64,000 nt of DNA from Acetobacter farinalis (lineage in GTDB: Bacteria; Pseudomonadota; Alphaproteobacteria; Acetobacterales; Acetobacteraceae): positions 124,001-188,000 of the forward strand of contig NZ_JAPIUX010000003.1 in the NCBI RefSeq assembly GCF_026240015.1, written 5' to 3'. The position numbers and the translations under genes are program-made. Positions 17,214-26,736 of the stretch are shown here, one piece after another; positions within the stretch are counted from its first letter, which is position 1, and each line of letters starts with the position of its first letter. Under the pieces are notes generated by a model. It was not told where the DNA came from and made no database searches. It worked only from the letters and a program-made list of their open reading frames with translations.

Positions 17214-18603
17214 AAGAGCGAAGCTTTCCGTCGTTGGTGACAATCAGCATCTGCTCATCGACAACAATAGGGGGGACAAAAGAAACTTGATCCGTCGAAT
17301 CCACTGAAATGATACCACCAGTTACCGGATTGACGCGTACAATGCCGTTGCGCGGCATGGTGCTGACACAGACCAGTTCCCCGCCAGCCATGACCGGGCC
17401 AATCCATGTCACAATATTCTTGTTCACATCCACCCGTTCAAACCGGCGGAGCTGTGTGAGCCAGCGCACATGGCCGGAAAGACGATCAACACAGGCAAGC
17501 TGGTCATCAAGAGACAGGACATAGAGCCAGTCTCCCACACACAGAATGCTGTTCTGGCTGCCTACCGCGCGTTCCCACAGGCGCCGGCCTGTCCGGATAT
17601 CCACGGCGGCCATCACCTGCGCCATGCTGATCGCATAGACAGTGCTGTCCACCACCACGGGCATGCCGCGCACACAGGTAAGGTTCAGCGTGTTGGCCTG
17701 ACTGCCCACGTTGCCCAGCATATCGCTCCAGACAACCTCGCCACTTTCCGCACGGAAGGCGACAAGATCCCCCCCGCCGAACCCGGCAATAACCACCCCG
17801 TTCACCACAGCCGGAGCCGGCTGGCCGAAAACAGTGGTATCCGCCGCTGTCGCGGCATAGGACCAGAGCTGGTTGCCCGTTGCGGCATCCAGCGCGAACA
17901 GGCGCTCATCAATAGTGGCGAAAAAGACGCGGCCATCCACAATGGTCGGTGCGGAACGGCCCGGCGTACCAAAATCGGAACGCCACTTTACCTTCCCGCT
18001 GGCTGCATCCACGGCCAGAATTTCTGAAATACCATCCACGATGTAAACGGTGTTTCCATCCACCCCGACACCGCCGCCCACATTGCTGGACTTGAGCTTT
18101 TTCGGCTTGGGGTTGAGGGTCCACAGGTGCGCCATATGGGGCCAGCTATAGGCTCGCACCACACACTGCGCATCCATGATGAACAGGCGGCCATCATGCA
18201 CCACCGGCGGAGACTGGATCAGCCCGCGCCCGAACCCGCCCAGAGCAGCCCAGGCCAGAAGATCCGGCTCGGAAATTCCGGCCCCGATATCCTTCGTCCA
18301 GCGGGGGCGGAGGCCACCCCAGCGGTAATTGCTGCCCACATGTGAGGTCACGCGCCCGACCAGCGGCCAGTCCGATACGGAAATGGCTTCCGGGAGGGTA
18401 ATGGCCGTGTGGTCTTCCTTATCAACCACCAGCCCGGCCCCACCGGAGAGCACATCCGTACGGTGCCCTGCCAGAATGGGCTTTTCATCTTCATCAAACA
18501 GGCTGCAGCCCGCCAGAACGGGCATCATGGCTGCCCCGGCAAGCAGTTTTCTGCGGGCCACAGACGTGCGACCATAAAAACCGGAACGTGTTTTGCTGCT
18601 CAT
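17206..18603 (-). CDS. bamB: Outer-membrane assembly lipoprotein BamB (PQQ-like beta-propeller)
   Basis: A 465-residue lipoprotein with lipobox VLAGCS (Cys at about 33) and an eight-bladed propeller built from PQQ-like repeats, for example AVDAASGKVKWRSDFG, ALDAATGNQLWSY, AFRAESGEVVWSD and DIRTGRRLWERAVG. In the BAM complex BamB helps fold outer-membrane porins. It lies between a YfgM-like gene and der, the common yfgM-bamB-der order, and overlaps der by eight bases. Its start is seven bases after the upstream stop. The gene is confidently assigned from context plus lipobox. Confidence 0.92.
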   Translation of the reverse strand: MSSKTRSGFYGRTSVARRKLLAGAAMMPVLAGCSLFDEDEKPILAGHRTDVLSGGAGLVVDKEDHTAITLPEAISVSDWPLVGRVTSHVGSNYRWGGLRPRWTKDIGAGISEPDLLAWAALGGFGRGLIQSPPVVHDGRLFIMDAQCVVRAYSWPHMAHLWTLNPKPKKLKSSNVGGGVGVDGNTVYIVDGISEILAVDAASGKVKWRSDFGTPGRSAPTIVDGRVFFATIDERLFALDAATGNQLWSYAATAADTTVFGQPAPAVVNGVVIAGFGGGDLVAFRAESGEVVWSDMLGNVGSQANTLNLTCVRGMPVVVDSTVYAISMAQVMAAVDIRTGRRLWERAVGSQNSILCVGDWLYVLSLDDQLACVDRLSGHVRWLTQLRRFERVDVNKNIVTWIGPVMAGGELVCVSTMPRNGIVRVNPVTGGIISVDSTDQVSFVPPIVVDEQMLIVTNDGKLRSYG

Positions 18604-18609
18604 GGTGCC

Positions 18610-19302
18610 TTACCCTGCCGCCGGATCAAGAGCCTGGGAAAGGGCCTGCGCCCTGTTCCGCACGCCCGAAGGAACGTCCTGCGCTGTGGCCAGCGCTGCG
18701 AATTTCTTGCGGGCTTCGTCCAGATGCCCTTCACGCATGTCCAGCACGGCCAGAGCCTCTGTTGCCAGACCATTCCATGCCTTGCCGGTGCCCGTCAGCA
18801 GGGAAAGGCGGGAACGCAATGTTGCCGGGTCTCCCGCATCAAGCTGCTTCTGGCACCACAAAAGTGTTGCCAGATCGCGCAGCACGGGGTCCGCATTCTG
18901 GTCAGTCTGCACGGCATTCCATGCCGCCAGCGCACCCTTCACATCACCATGGGCCGCCTGCACGGCACCTTCCTGCACTCTGGCCAGCGTTGCCACACCC
19001 GTGGGGGCCGTGGCCGCCAGCTTCTGGAGGGCGGCAAGCCCGGTCTGCGCGGTTTCACCCAGCGGGGTCAGCGTCATGGGGGCGGGCGGAAGGTGGTCTG
19101 TCTCGCGCAGGGCGGCAAGATAGGAGCCCGTTGCCGCGAGAGAGGCAGACTTCAGGCTGGACACATGCCAGGACCATGCACCAGCCCCGGCCAGAATGAC
19201 GGCAAGACCCGCCACCCCCAGCCCGGCATAGCGGCGCGCGGCCTGACGCAGGCGCTCAGCCTTCAATTCGTCATCAACTTCCCTGAAAACATCGTCTGCC
19301 AC
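18610..19302 (-). CDS. YfgM-like membrane-anchored TPR protein
   Basis: A 230-residue protein with one N-terminal membrane helix (about residues 27-45, GLGVAGLAVILAGAGAWSW) and a periplasmic helical region of TPR-like repeats rich in alanine. YfgM relatives sit beside bamB and assist proteins leaving the SecYEG translocon. The gene begins with GTG at 19302 and ends six bases before bamB, so they form one unit with der. Direct sequence signatures are weak; the call leans on context and architecture. Confidence 0.75.
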   Translation of the reverse strand: MADDVFREVDDELKAERLRQAARRYAGLGVAGLAVILAGAGAWSWHVSSLKSASLAATGSYLAALRETDHLPPAPMTLTPLGETAQTGLAALQKLAATAPTGVATLARVQEGAVQAAHGDVKGALAAWNAVQTDQNADPVLRDLATLLWCQKQLDAGDPATLRSRLSLLTGTGKAWNGLATEALAVLDMREGHLDEARKKFAALATAQDVPSGVRNRAQALSQALDPAAG

Positions 19303-19465
19303 GTCTGGCTGGTTCCCGTTCTGAACTATGGTGCGTGCGTAACCGGCACTTCTGCCCTACGCGCACGCATCATACAAGGCACCCGCAAGAAAGACACCCC
19401 TTAACGTACGAGGCACACAGAACGCGTGCGCAGTGTGTGCCCCGGTGCGTGCCTCCGGTGTGCGT

Positions 19466-19867
19466 TTAGTGCGCGCCGCCGCCAAATTTTGCGCTGGCCG
19501 CTTTCAGGGAGGCTGTCAGATGCACAAAATTCGCGGCAATCCGCTTCTGCACCGCAGCACTGCCTTCATGAATATGGGCAATTTTTTCCCGCGCCTCATT
19601 GCTGATGGCGGTTTCTTCCTTGTTTGCGGAGCGTGCAACACAGGTATTGTAGGCGCGGGCCGCCTTTTCATACGCCGTCACCTTATCCACGCTGGCATTG
19701 TAGTGCTCGACAGAAGAAACATCGACAGACGGCGCGGCAGGCTCAGCCCCGCAGGCCGCAGGTGCTGCCCATGCCCCAGCGGCACCAGCCGCCCGGGCGG
19801 CCCCGGAGTCTGCCAGAGTGGCCGCCACCATCAGACCACCCAAAACCAGAAAAAAACCTTTCCTCAT
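19466..19867 (-). CDS. Small exported protein of unknown function
   Basis: A 133-residue protein with a clear signal peptide (MRKGFFLVLGGLMVAATL, cleavage near AARA), an Ala/Pro linker, and a helical, charged C-terminal half. Two cysteines remain after cleavage (in PAACGAE and YNTCVAR) and could pair. The start at 19867 is supported by AGGGA ten bases upstream. It lies upstream of the yfgM-bamB-der unit on the same strand, with 163 bases between, so its own transcript is likely. I recognise no family. Confidence 0.65.
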   Translation of the reverse strand: MRKGFFLVLGGLMVAATLADSGAARAAGAAGAWAAPAACGAEPAAPSVDVSSVEHYNASVDKVTAYEKAARAYNTCVARSANKEETAISNEAREKIAHIHEGSAAVQKRIAANFVHLTASLKAASAKFGGGAH

Positions 19868-20069
19868 TCCCACTTTTCCCTGTTTCGAACGATGTTCCCG
19901 GCCCGAACCTTCGGGCGGATATCGCACTGCCTGCGGTTCATGACACAGGCTGTTCAAATGTCCATCCCCTCCCCTTTACGTTCTCTTGTGGGCCAGAATA
20001 CGGCACGGCGCAGCCATCTCCATGCCCACACTTGGAAAAGCGGGAAGAGAGCAGTATAGAATTTCTCCA

Positions 20070-20978
20070 ATGCGCATTCTCTTCATCACGGCCACACGCC
20101 TTGGCGATGCCGTGCTCTCGACCGGTCTTCTGGCCGCCCTCCTTCACCGTTATCCTGATGCGCGCTTCACCATTGCCTGCGGGCCGGTTGCCGCCGGACT
20201 TTTCCAGAACCTGCCCGGACTCGAGCGCGTGCTTGTCATGACCAAGCGCACGCATGACCGCCACTGGCTGGATTTATGGAAATCCTGCGTTGGCCAGAAA
20301 TGGGATATGACGGTGGACCTCCGAGGCTCAGCCACCACAGTCTTCCTGCGCTCACGCAAACGCCTGATTATGCGCGGAGGAAGGCGGCCCGGCCTGCGGC
20401 TGAACCATCTGGGGCAGCTTCTCAGGCTCTCGCCGCCGCCCAGCCCCACCGTCTGGCTTTCAGAAGCCGACCGCGCCACGGCCAGCCGCATGCTCCCTGC
20501 AGGCTCCGGCCCGATTATCGCACTCGGCCCCACCGCCAACTGGACCGGAAAAATCTGGCCAACAGACCGCTACCTTCCCCTCTGGGCAGAGCTGGCCCGC
20601 CAGAACCCGGACGCCCGCCCCGCAATTTTCTACGGGCCGGGAGAGCAGGAGCGCGCCCTTGCCCTGCCCGTGCTGAACGCGCTGCCGGACGCCATTGACG
20701 CCGGAGGCCACTTCTCCCTGACAGAAGTAGCCGCCATGCTGGCGCGATGCCGCCTGTATATCGGGAATGATTCCGGGCTGATGCATCTGGCCGCCGCGGC
20801 GGGCACCCCCACACTGGGCCTGTTCGGCCCCTCCCGTGTTTCAGAATATGCGCCCTCAGGGCCATACACCGCCTGGGTCTCGGCCCCCGGGCCGGAGGGG
20901 GAAGCACCCATTGCCGGGCTTTCAGTCCCCGTTGTTGCCCAGGCCGCCCTCACCCTCCTGGCGGAGACCAGACCATGA
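20070..20978 (+). CDS. Glycosyltransferase family 9 (heptosyltransferase-like)
   Basis: A 302-residue GT9 enzyme. N-terminal MRILFITATRLGDAVLSTGLL and the C-terminal acceptor/nucleotide region (YIGNDSGLMHLAAAAGTPTLGLFGPS) are diagnostic of ADP-heptose:LPS heptosyltransferases and their relatives. It adds a sugar to a lipopolysaccharide core or similar glycan on the cytoplasmic face. The ATG at 20070 begins the conserved fold; no strong RBS is seen. It overlaps the next glycosyltransferase gene by four bases (ATGA), and asnB is coupled in turn, so the three form one operon. The exact sugar is unknown. Confidence 0.88.
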   Translation: MRILFITATRLGDAVLSTGLLAALLHRYPDARFTIACGPVAAGLFQNLPGLERVLVMTKRTHDRHWLDLWKSCVGQKWDMTVDLRGSATTVFLRSRKRLIMRGGRRPGLRLNHLGQLLRLSPPPSPTVWLSEADRATASRMLPAGSGPIIALGPTANWTGKIWPTDRYLPLWAELARQNPDARPAIFYGPGEQERALALPVLNALPDAIDAGGHFSLTEVAAMLARCRLYIGNDSGLMHLAAAAGTPTLGLFGPSRVSEYAPSGPYTAWVSAPGPEGEAPIAGLSVPVVAQAALTLLAETRP

Positions 20979-22024
20979 CAACTGCCCCATCCCCCTCCCC
21001 GATACGGGTCGCGCATGTCATGGCGGGAGCCGCCACGGGAGGAGCCGAACTGTTCTTCGAGCGCCTGTGCATCGCACAGGCCTCCTCCGGTCTTTCCGTC
21101 CTGCCTTTGATCAGGAAGGACGCCGCACGGGCAGAGCGCCTTGTGACAGGCGGCACGAGGCCGCGTGAACTCAAGTTTGGTGGTCTGACAGACTGGCGCA
21201 CGCGCCCGCAACTCCGTGCGCATCTCAAACAGTTCGCTCCGCGCGTGACAGTGGCGTGGATGAACCGCGCCGCCCGTTTCACACCACAGGGAGACTGGAT
21301 TCTGGCAGGGCGGCTCGGCGGGTTTTATGACCTGTCCTATTACCGGCGCTGCACGCATCTCATCGGCAATACACATGGGCTGGTGCGCTGGATGCGCGAG
21401 CAGGGCTGGCCGCATGAGCGCACCCATTACCTGCCGAATTTTGCCACGGAACTGGCCCACACCCCGCCCGTCCGCCCCGCGGGCCTGCCGCCCGATGTGC
21501 CGTTCCTTCTGGCGCTGGGCCGCCTGCACACCAACAAGGCGTTTGACGTACTCATCCGCGCCATGGCGCATCTGCCCGGCGTGTGGCTGGTCATCGCCGG
21601 AGAAGGCCCGGAGCGCGCAGCGCTGGAAGACCTTGCCCGGAAGGAAGGCGTTGCAGACCGCGTCCTGATGCCCGGATGGGCCACGCAGCCCGGCGGCCTG
21701 ATCCGCGCCTGCACGGCCCTTGTCTGCCCCTCCCGGCATGAACCGCTGGGCAATGTGGTGATTGAAGGATTTTCGGCGGCAACGCCTGTTGTCGCGGCGG
21801 CCTCTCAGGGGCCAACGGAGCTGATCCGCTCCGGGGAAAACGGCCTTCTCGCCCCGCTGGAGGATGACCGCGCCCTTGCCCACCAGCTTGCCGCCGTGCT
21901 GGAGGACCCCGCACTGGCCCGCACGCTGGCCGCCGCAGGTCGTGCCGATTTTGAAAAAACCTTTGCCAGCACTCCCGTGCTCACCGCATGGTCTAAATTC
22001 CTCTCCACTGTGGAGGCAGGCTGA
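20975..22024 (+). CDS. Glycosyltransferase family 4
   Basis: A 349-residue GT-B fold enzyme. AGAATGGAELFFERLC near the N-terminus is the glycine-rich acceptor loop. The C-terminal half holds LALGRLHTNKAFDVLI, the usual GT4 switch, then PSRHEPLGNVVIEGFSAATPVV with the catalytic-type glutamate pair and GENGLLAP. It overlaps genes at both ends (20975-20978 and 22024), meaning tight translational coupling. It likely extends the same glycan as the GT9 partner. Donor and acceptor are unknown. Confidence 0.88.
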   Translation: MTTAPSPSPIRVAHVMAGAATGGAELFFERLCIAQASSGLSVLPLIRKDAARAERLVTGGTRPRELKFGGLTDWRTRPQLRAHLKQFAPRVTVAWMNRAARFTPQGDWILAGRLGGFYDLSYYRRCTHLIGNTHGLVRWMREQGWPHERTHYLPNFATELAHTPPVRPAGLPPDVPFLLALGRLHTNKAFDVLIRAMAHLPGVWLVIAGEGPERAALEDLARKEGVADRVLMPGWATQPGGLIRACTALVCPSRHEPLGNVVIEGFSAATPVVAAASQGPTELIRSGENGLLAPLEDDRALAHQLAAVLEDPALARTLAAAGRADFEKTFASTPVLTAWSKFLSTVEAG

Positions 22025-23820
22025 TGTGTGGCATTGGCGGACTGGTCTATGCGCGCGGCACTCCCTCCTGCGCACCGGATGTGCTGGAACGGATGGCCAC
22101 GGCACTCCTGCACCGCGGCCCGGATGGCGCGCATTTTGCCCGCCTGCCGCAGGCTGATCTGGTTCATACCCGCCTGTCCATTATTGATCTTGCGGGAGGG
22201 GACCAGCCGCTTTCCGCAGGAACGGGCACATTGATCGCCAATGGCGAAATCTATAACGACCCGCAGATCCGCGCACAGATTGGCGCCTGCCACTTCAAAA
22301 CCGGCAGTGATTGTGAATCCCCCCTGCTGTTATGGGAGAGAAACGGCGCGAACTTCCCGCGCCACCTCCGGGGCATGTACGCCATTGCCCTATATGATAC
22401 GGCACAGGAAGAACTGCTCCTCTCGCGTGATCCGTTCGGAATAAAGCCTCTCTACATCACAGAGTTTGAGGGCGGGCTGGCCTTCGCCTCCGAACCCGGC
22501 GCTCTTCTGGACGCCGGTCTTGCCCCCCGCACACTCTCCACCACGGTGCGGGATGAACTGCTCCAGCTCCAGTTCACCACCGGGCGCGAGACCATTTTCA
22601 AGGGGATTTCACGCGTTCTCCCCGGAGAGACATTGCGCGTGGTGCAGGGCCGGATTCTGGACCGGCAGCATCTGTCCCCCCTCCCCGCCCTGCCGGACAC
22701 TCAGCCCCCCCTGACGGAAGAAGCCGCTCTGGCCCGTCTGGACGATGCGCTGATGAACAGCGTGCAGGCGCATGAACGCTCGGATGTTCCCTTCGGGCTG
22801 TTCCTGTCCGGCGGCATTGACAGCGCCAGCCTGCTGACAGCCATGGCACGCCTGCCTCGCCCGGAAAAACTGAAAACGTGGACTGCCGTTTTTGACGCCC
22901 GCAACGCAGCGGATGAAGCTGAAGCCGCAGAGGCTCTCGCGCGCGGCGCACAGGCAGAACACCGCACACTCCGCATTACCGCCAGCATGGTCTGGCAGGA
23001 TCTGCCCGCTATCGTGGCCTGCATGGATGACCCCGCGGCAGATTACGCCATTATCCCCACATGGTTTCTGGCGCGGGAGGCCTCGAAGGATGTCCGCGTG
23101 ATCCTCTCCGGGGAGGGCGGAGATGAACTGTTTGCCGGGTATGGCCGCTACCGCTCCGCCGTGCGCCCCTGGTGGCAAGGGGGCCGCCGCATGTGGCGGC
23201 GCGGCATGTTTGACGGGCTGAATGTGCTCCGCAGTTCCGGCAGCGGTGAAGCCCTCCGTGGCCATGCCCACTGGCGCGATGGTATCATGGCCGCCGAGAT
23301 GGCCGCAGCCAGCGCCCCCACCCGCCTTTCCGCCGCACAATCTGTTGATCTGGCGGAATGGCTGCCCAATGATCTGCTGCTCAAGCTGGACCGCTGCCTG
23401 ATGGCCCACGGGCTTGAAGGCCGCACGCCCCTGCTGGACCCGGTGATGGCGGATCTGGCCTGGCGGCTGCCCGATACCCTGCGCGTGCGTGGAGATAAGG
23501 GAAAATGGCTGTTGCGCCGCTGGCTGGAACAACACTGCCCCGCCGCCCGCCCCTTTGCCCCCAAGCAGGGCTTTACCGTACCCATCGGGACATGGATTGC
23601 AGAGGAAGGGTCACGCCTGGGTGCGCTGGTGGCACAGCAGGGCTGCATTCAGGAGATTGCCAGACCCGATCAGGTACGCGCACTCTTCCAGGCCGCCGCG
23701 GGCCGTAAAACCGGCCCCGCCGCATGGACATTACTGTTCTATGCCCTGTGGCACCGGACCCATATCCGCGGGCTGGCTCCAGCGGGCGATGTTTTTGAAA
23801 CGCTCAGCCAGTCCTCTTGA
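22024..23820 (+). CDS. asnB: Glutamine-hydrolysing asparagine synthase-like amidotransferase
   Basis: A 598-residue class-II amidotransferase. The N-terminal nucleophile Cys2 (MCGIGGLVYARG) marks the glutaminase domain. The synthase domain shows the pyrophosphate loop FLSGGIDSASLLTAM and GEGGDELFAGYGRY. AsnB converts aspartate and glutamine to asparagine; relatives located among glycosyltransferases can amidate sugar acids instead. Here its ATG overlaps the stop of a GT4 gene (TGATG), so a role in modifying a surface glycan is plausible but unproven. GGAGG precedes the start. Confidence 0.85.
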   Translation: MCGIGGLVYARGTPSCAPDVLERMATALLHRGPDGAHFARLPQADLVHTRLSIIDLAGGDQPLSAGTGTLIANGEIYNDPQIRAQIGACHFKTGSDCESPLLLWERNGANFPRHLRGMYAIALYDTAQEELLLSRDPFGIKPLYITEFEGGLAFASEPGALLDAGLAPRTLSTTVRDELLQLQFTTGRETIFKGISRVLPGETLRVVQGRILDRQHLSPLPALPDTQPPLTEEAALARLDDALMNSVQAHERSDVPFGLFLSGGIDSASLLTAMARLPRPEKLKTWTAVFDARNAADEAEAAEALARGAQAEHRTLRITASMVWQDLPAIVACMDDPAADYAIIPTWFLAREASKDVRVILSGEGGDELFAGYGRYRSAVRPWWQGGRRMWRRGMFDGLNVLRSSGSGEALRGHAHWRDGIMAAEMAAASAPTRLSAAQSVDLAEWLPNDLLLKLDRCLMAHGLEGRTPLLDPVMADLAWRLPDTLRVRGDKGKWLLRRWLEQHCPAARPFAPKQGFTVPIGTWIAEEGSRLGALVAQQGCIQEIARPDQVRALFQAAAGRKTGPAAWTLLFYALWHRTHIRGLAPAGDVFETLSQSS

Positions 23821-23850
23821 GTTTTTGCGCATTCACCGGGAGCCCCCGCC

Positions 23851-24738
23851 ATGACCACGCCTTCCCATTGTGCCCTGCTTGAAAACCGGACAGTCCTCAA
23901 GCTCTCCGGAGCAGACCGCGTCCGGTTTCTGCAAGGGCTTGTCACGGCGGATGTTGCAGCCCTTGCCCCCGGAGAGGCCACATGGTCCGCCTGCCTCACG
24001 CCGCAGGGGCGCTGGCAGGCGGATTTCTTTCTGGTGGCAGACCCGGATGACACCTGCCTGCTGCTGGACTGCGCCAGCGAACAGGCAGAAGCCCTGCGCA
24101 CCCAGCTTCTCCGCTTCCGCCTGAGGGCCGATGTGCAGATGGAAGCCACCGGCATGCGGGTTCTGGCCGCATGGGGGAACGCGCCGGATGCCGCCCTTCT
24201 GGAAAACAGCATCAGCTTTGCAGACCCCCGCCTGCCCGCTGCCGGAAGGCGGCTGCTGGACGCGCCGGAGAGCACGGAACTGACGGCCACGGCTCTGGAC
24301 TATAACCTCCACAGGCTGGTTCTGGGCCTGCCGGACGGCGTGCAGGATTGCGAAGTGGGCCGCACTCTGGCGGCTGAAGCGAACATAGACCTGCTGGGCG
24401 GCATCTCATGGAGCAAAGGCTGCTATATGGGGCAGGAAATCACGGCGCGTATGCACTACCGCACGCTTGTCAAACGCCGGATGGTGCCGGTTGCCGGCAC
24501 TGGCCCTCTGCCCGCCCCCGGCACACCCATTCTGGCTAAGGGGCAGGAGGTTGGCACACTGTGCTCCTCACAGGATCATGTCGGGCTTGCCCTGCTGAAA
24601 ACCGGCGCCGTGACACAAACGCTGGTCTGTGGTGGCCATCACCTCGTGCCGCGCCCCCCGGCCTGGCTGCTTCAGGCACTGGCCCCGGCACCGACTCCCT
24701 CTTCCACCTCCAACCCGGACTCCTCGGCATCCTCATGA
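23851..24738 (+). CDS. ygfZ: YgfZ/GcvT-family folate-binding Fe-S maintenance protein
   Basis: A 295-residue homologue of YgfZ/IBA57, which uses tetrahydrofolate to support assembly or repair of certain iron-sulfur enzymes. The hallmark KGCYMGQEITARMHY, including the conserved cysteine, is present (about residues 190-204). RFLQGLVTADV near the N-terminus is the usual opening. It starts 30 bases after asnB with GGGAG upstream and overlaps hisI by four bases. The C-terminal tail is Pro/Ser-rich and not conserved. Confidence 0.9.
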   Translation: MTTPSHCALLENRTVLKLSGADRVRFLQGLVTADVAALAPGEATWSACLTPQGRWQADFFLVADPDDTCLLLDCASEQAEALRTQLLRFRLRADVQMEATGMRVLAAWGNAPDAALLENSISFADPRLPAAGRRLLDAPESTELTATALDYNLHRLVLGLPDGVQDCEVGRTLAAEANIDLLGGISWSKGCYMGQEITARMHYRTLVKRRMVPVAGTGPLPAPGTPILAKGQEVGTLCSSQDHVGLALLKTGAVTQTLVCGGHHLVPRPPAWLLQALAPAPTPSSTSNPDSSASS

Positions 24739-25154
24739 CCTATCAGCCCCCAAACCCCTCCGCCCTGCGCAGCATGCTGGATGCTGTGAAATTTGACGCC
24801 TCCGGCCTGATTGCCGCCATCGCACAGCAGCATGACACGGGGGAAGTGCTCATGATTGCGTGGATGACGCGTGAAGCCTTGCAGGAAACGCTTGAGACAG
24901 GCCGCGTCTGCTATTTCTCCCGCAGCCGCCAGAAGCTATGGCGCAAGGGCGAAACTTCGGGGCAGATCCAGTATCTGACAGAAGTCCGGCTGGATTGTGA
25001 TGCCGATGCCGTGCTCCTGCTGGTCAACCAGATTGGCGTGGCCTGCCACACAGGCCGGAGAAGCTGCTTCTACAGCGCCTTCGGTCCGGAGGGGCTGGTA
25101 GAACTGACCAAACCGGAAATCGACCCCAATGCCCTCTACGGCAAAAATCACTGA
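24735..25154 (+). CDS. hisI: Phosphoribosyl-AMP cyclohydrolase HisI
   Basis: A 139-residue enzyme that opens the purine ring of phosphoribosyl-AMP in histidine synthesis. Zn and Mg site motifs are visible: LMIAWMTREAL, FSRSRQKLWRKGETSG, LDCDADAVLL and CHTGRRSCFY, with the conserved cysteines. It is the stand-alone form, without the HisE domain. The ATG overlaps the ygfZ stop (ATGA); coupling replaces a strong RBS. No other his gene is nearby. Confidence 0.95.
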   Translation: MTYQPPNPSALRSMLDAVKFDASGLIAAIAQQHDTGEVLMIAWMTREALQETLETGRVCYFSRSRQKLWRKGETSGQIQYLTEVRLDCDADAVLLLVNQIGVACHTGRRSCFYSAFGPEGLVELTKPEIDPNALYGKNH

Positions 25155-25257
25155 GAACCGCAATCCTGAAAAATCATTTCTAATTCAGGATATTATTTAA
25201 CCACCCGTCAGACGGACCGCTCGGGGCTTTTGAGACAAACCCCGGGCAACGGGCCTC

Positions 25258-26487
25258 TCACCCGGCCTTTTCTGCTCCGGCGGGCGCGCTCTGCGGCACC
25301 TGTGCAGCGGGAGCCGTATTCGCCAGAAGATGCAGCACAGCCTCGGCCGCTGCATCGGCGGGCAGCATTCCGCCCGGCCCCCGCAAGCCTTCCAGCACGG
25401 TTCTGAACGCTGCCTTCTGCCCTGCGGCCATCTCGGGATTTTCAAACAGGTCGCGCACAGCCCCGGCCAGCACGGCAGGCTGGCACTGCTCCTGCAACAG
25501 TTCCGGTACAATGGCGCGCCCGGCCAGCAGATTAACCATGGCGACATGGGGCACCCGGATCAGCCGGCGCGCCATAAACGCCGTAAGCGGATTCACCCGG
25601 TACGTAACGGCCATTGGTACACCGGCCAACGCCAGTTCCAGCGTGGAGGTGCCGGATTTTGTCAGGGCCGCTCCGGCCGCCGCAAACGCATCATGCTTAT
25701 CCTGTATCTCTGTCACAATCACGGGGCGAACGGGCCAGCGAGCTGTCTCACGCGCAACGGTAGCCGCCACAACGGGGGATACCGGAATAACCGGCACCAC
25801 ATCCGGCATATCCCGCTGCAACAGGGCCAGCATTTTTCCAAAAACCGGCAACAGGCGTGGCGCTTCCGAACGACGGCTGCCAGGCATCAGAATCAGCACC
25901 CGCGCGCCCTCTTTCAGGCCGTGGGTCTGGTAAAACCGCGCGGCGTTCCCATCCTGCGCACCGGACTGCAAAACCGGATGCCCGACAAATTTTGTCAGCA
26001 ACCCGTGCCGACTGAAAAATTCTTCCTCAAACGGAAGCAGGCACAGCAGTTCCTCCCACAGGCCGGGGAATTCCTTCACCCGCTTCTGCCGCCATGCCCA
26101 CACCTGCGGGGCCACGTAATGCACACGCGGGATACCCAGCCCCGCAATGCGCCGCAGCAGGCGCAGGGCAAAGCCGGGGCTGTCAATTGTCACCACAAGG
26201 TCCGGCCTGCGGGCCTCAATATCCTGCACGGCTTCATTCAGCCGGGCGGAGAGCGCACGCAGGCGCGGCAGAATTTCCACCAGCCCCATCACCGCCAGAT
26301 CCCGCATGGGGAACAGGCTGTGCAGCCCCTGCTCCTGCATGCGCACGCCCCCCACACCGGCAAAACGGATGGCCGGGTTCCGGGCCAGCAAGGCCTGCAT
26401 CAGACGTGCGCCCAGCACATCACCACTGGCTTCACCAGCCAGAATCCAGATCAGAGGGGCGGAAGGGGAAGAAGCAGTCACAACCAT
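25258..26487 (-). CDS. lpxB: Lipid-A-disaccharide synthase LpxB
   Basis: A 409-residue GT19 enzyme that condenses UDP-diacylglucosamine with lipid X to make the lipid A disaccharide. Family signatures are ILAGEASGDVLGARLM at the N-terminus, HYVAPQVWAWRQKRV, FVGHPV, MPGSRRSEAPRLLPVF and LTKSGTSTLELALAGVPMAV. The start at 26487 (MVVTASS) suits the family; a GTG 33 bases upstream with GGGGAG before it (26520) is an alternative. It stands alone here, without lpxA or lpxD beside it. It is divergent from the SulP gene. Confidence 0.93.
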   Translation of the reverse strand: MVVTASSPSAPLIWILAGEASGDVLGARLMQALLARNPAIRFAGVGGVRMQEQGLHSLFPMRDLAVMGLVEILPRLRALSARLNEAVQDIEARRPDLVVTIDSPGFALRLLRRIAGLGIPRVHYVAPQVWAWRQKRVKEFPGLWEELLCLLPFEEEFFSRHGLLTKFVGHPVLQSGAQDGNAARFYQTHGLKEGARVLILMPGSRRSEAPRLLPVFGKMLALLQRDMPDVVPVIPVSPVVAATVARETARWPVRPVIVTEIQDKHDAFAAAGAALTKSGTSTLELALAGVPMAVTYRVNPLTAFMARRLIRVPHVAMVNLLAGRAIVPELLQEQCQPAVLAGAVRDLFENPEMAAGQKAAFRTVLEGLRGPGGMLPADAAAEAVLHLLANTAPAAQVPQSAPAGAEKAG

Positions 26488-26736
26488 ACAACACGCATAC
26501 CGGGCCGCCGGAGGCAGCACAATCTCCCCGCTCTGCTCGTATGCATGCCTCCAACCTCCCCACGCCCCGGTCCGCCCATGCGGCCCATCCCTTTCCCCGG
26601 CGCATTCCCGGCCGCTTGCGGGCTGGTGTGACCCGGCCGAAATACCCTGCCCCCAGAAAAACCTTTCCGTGCCGGGGGCCTCCCCCTTATGTCCTTCCTG
26701 TCAGGCAACATACCAAACAGGGCAGAAAGGGGTCTC

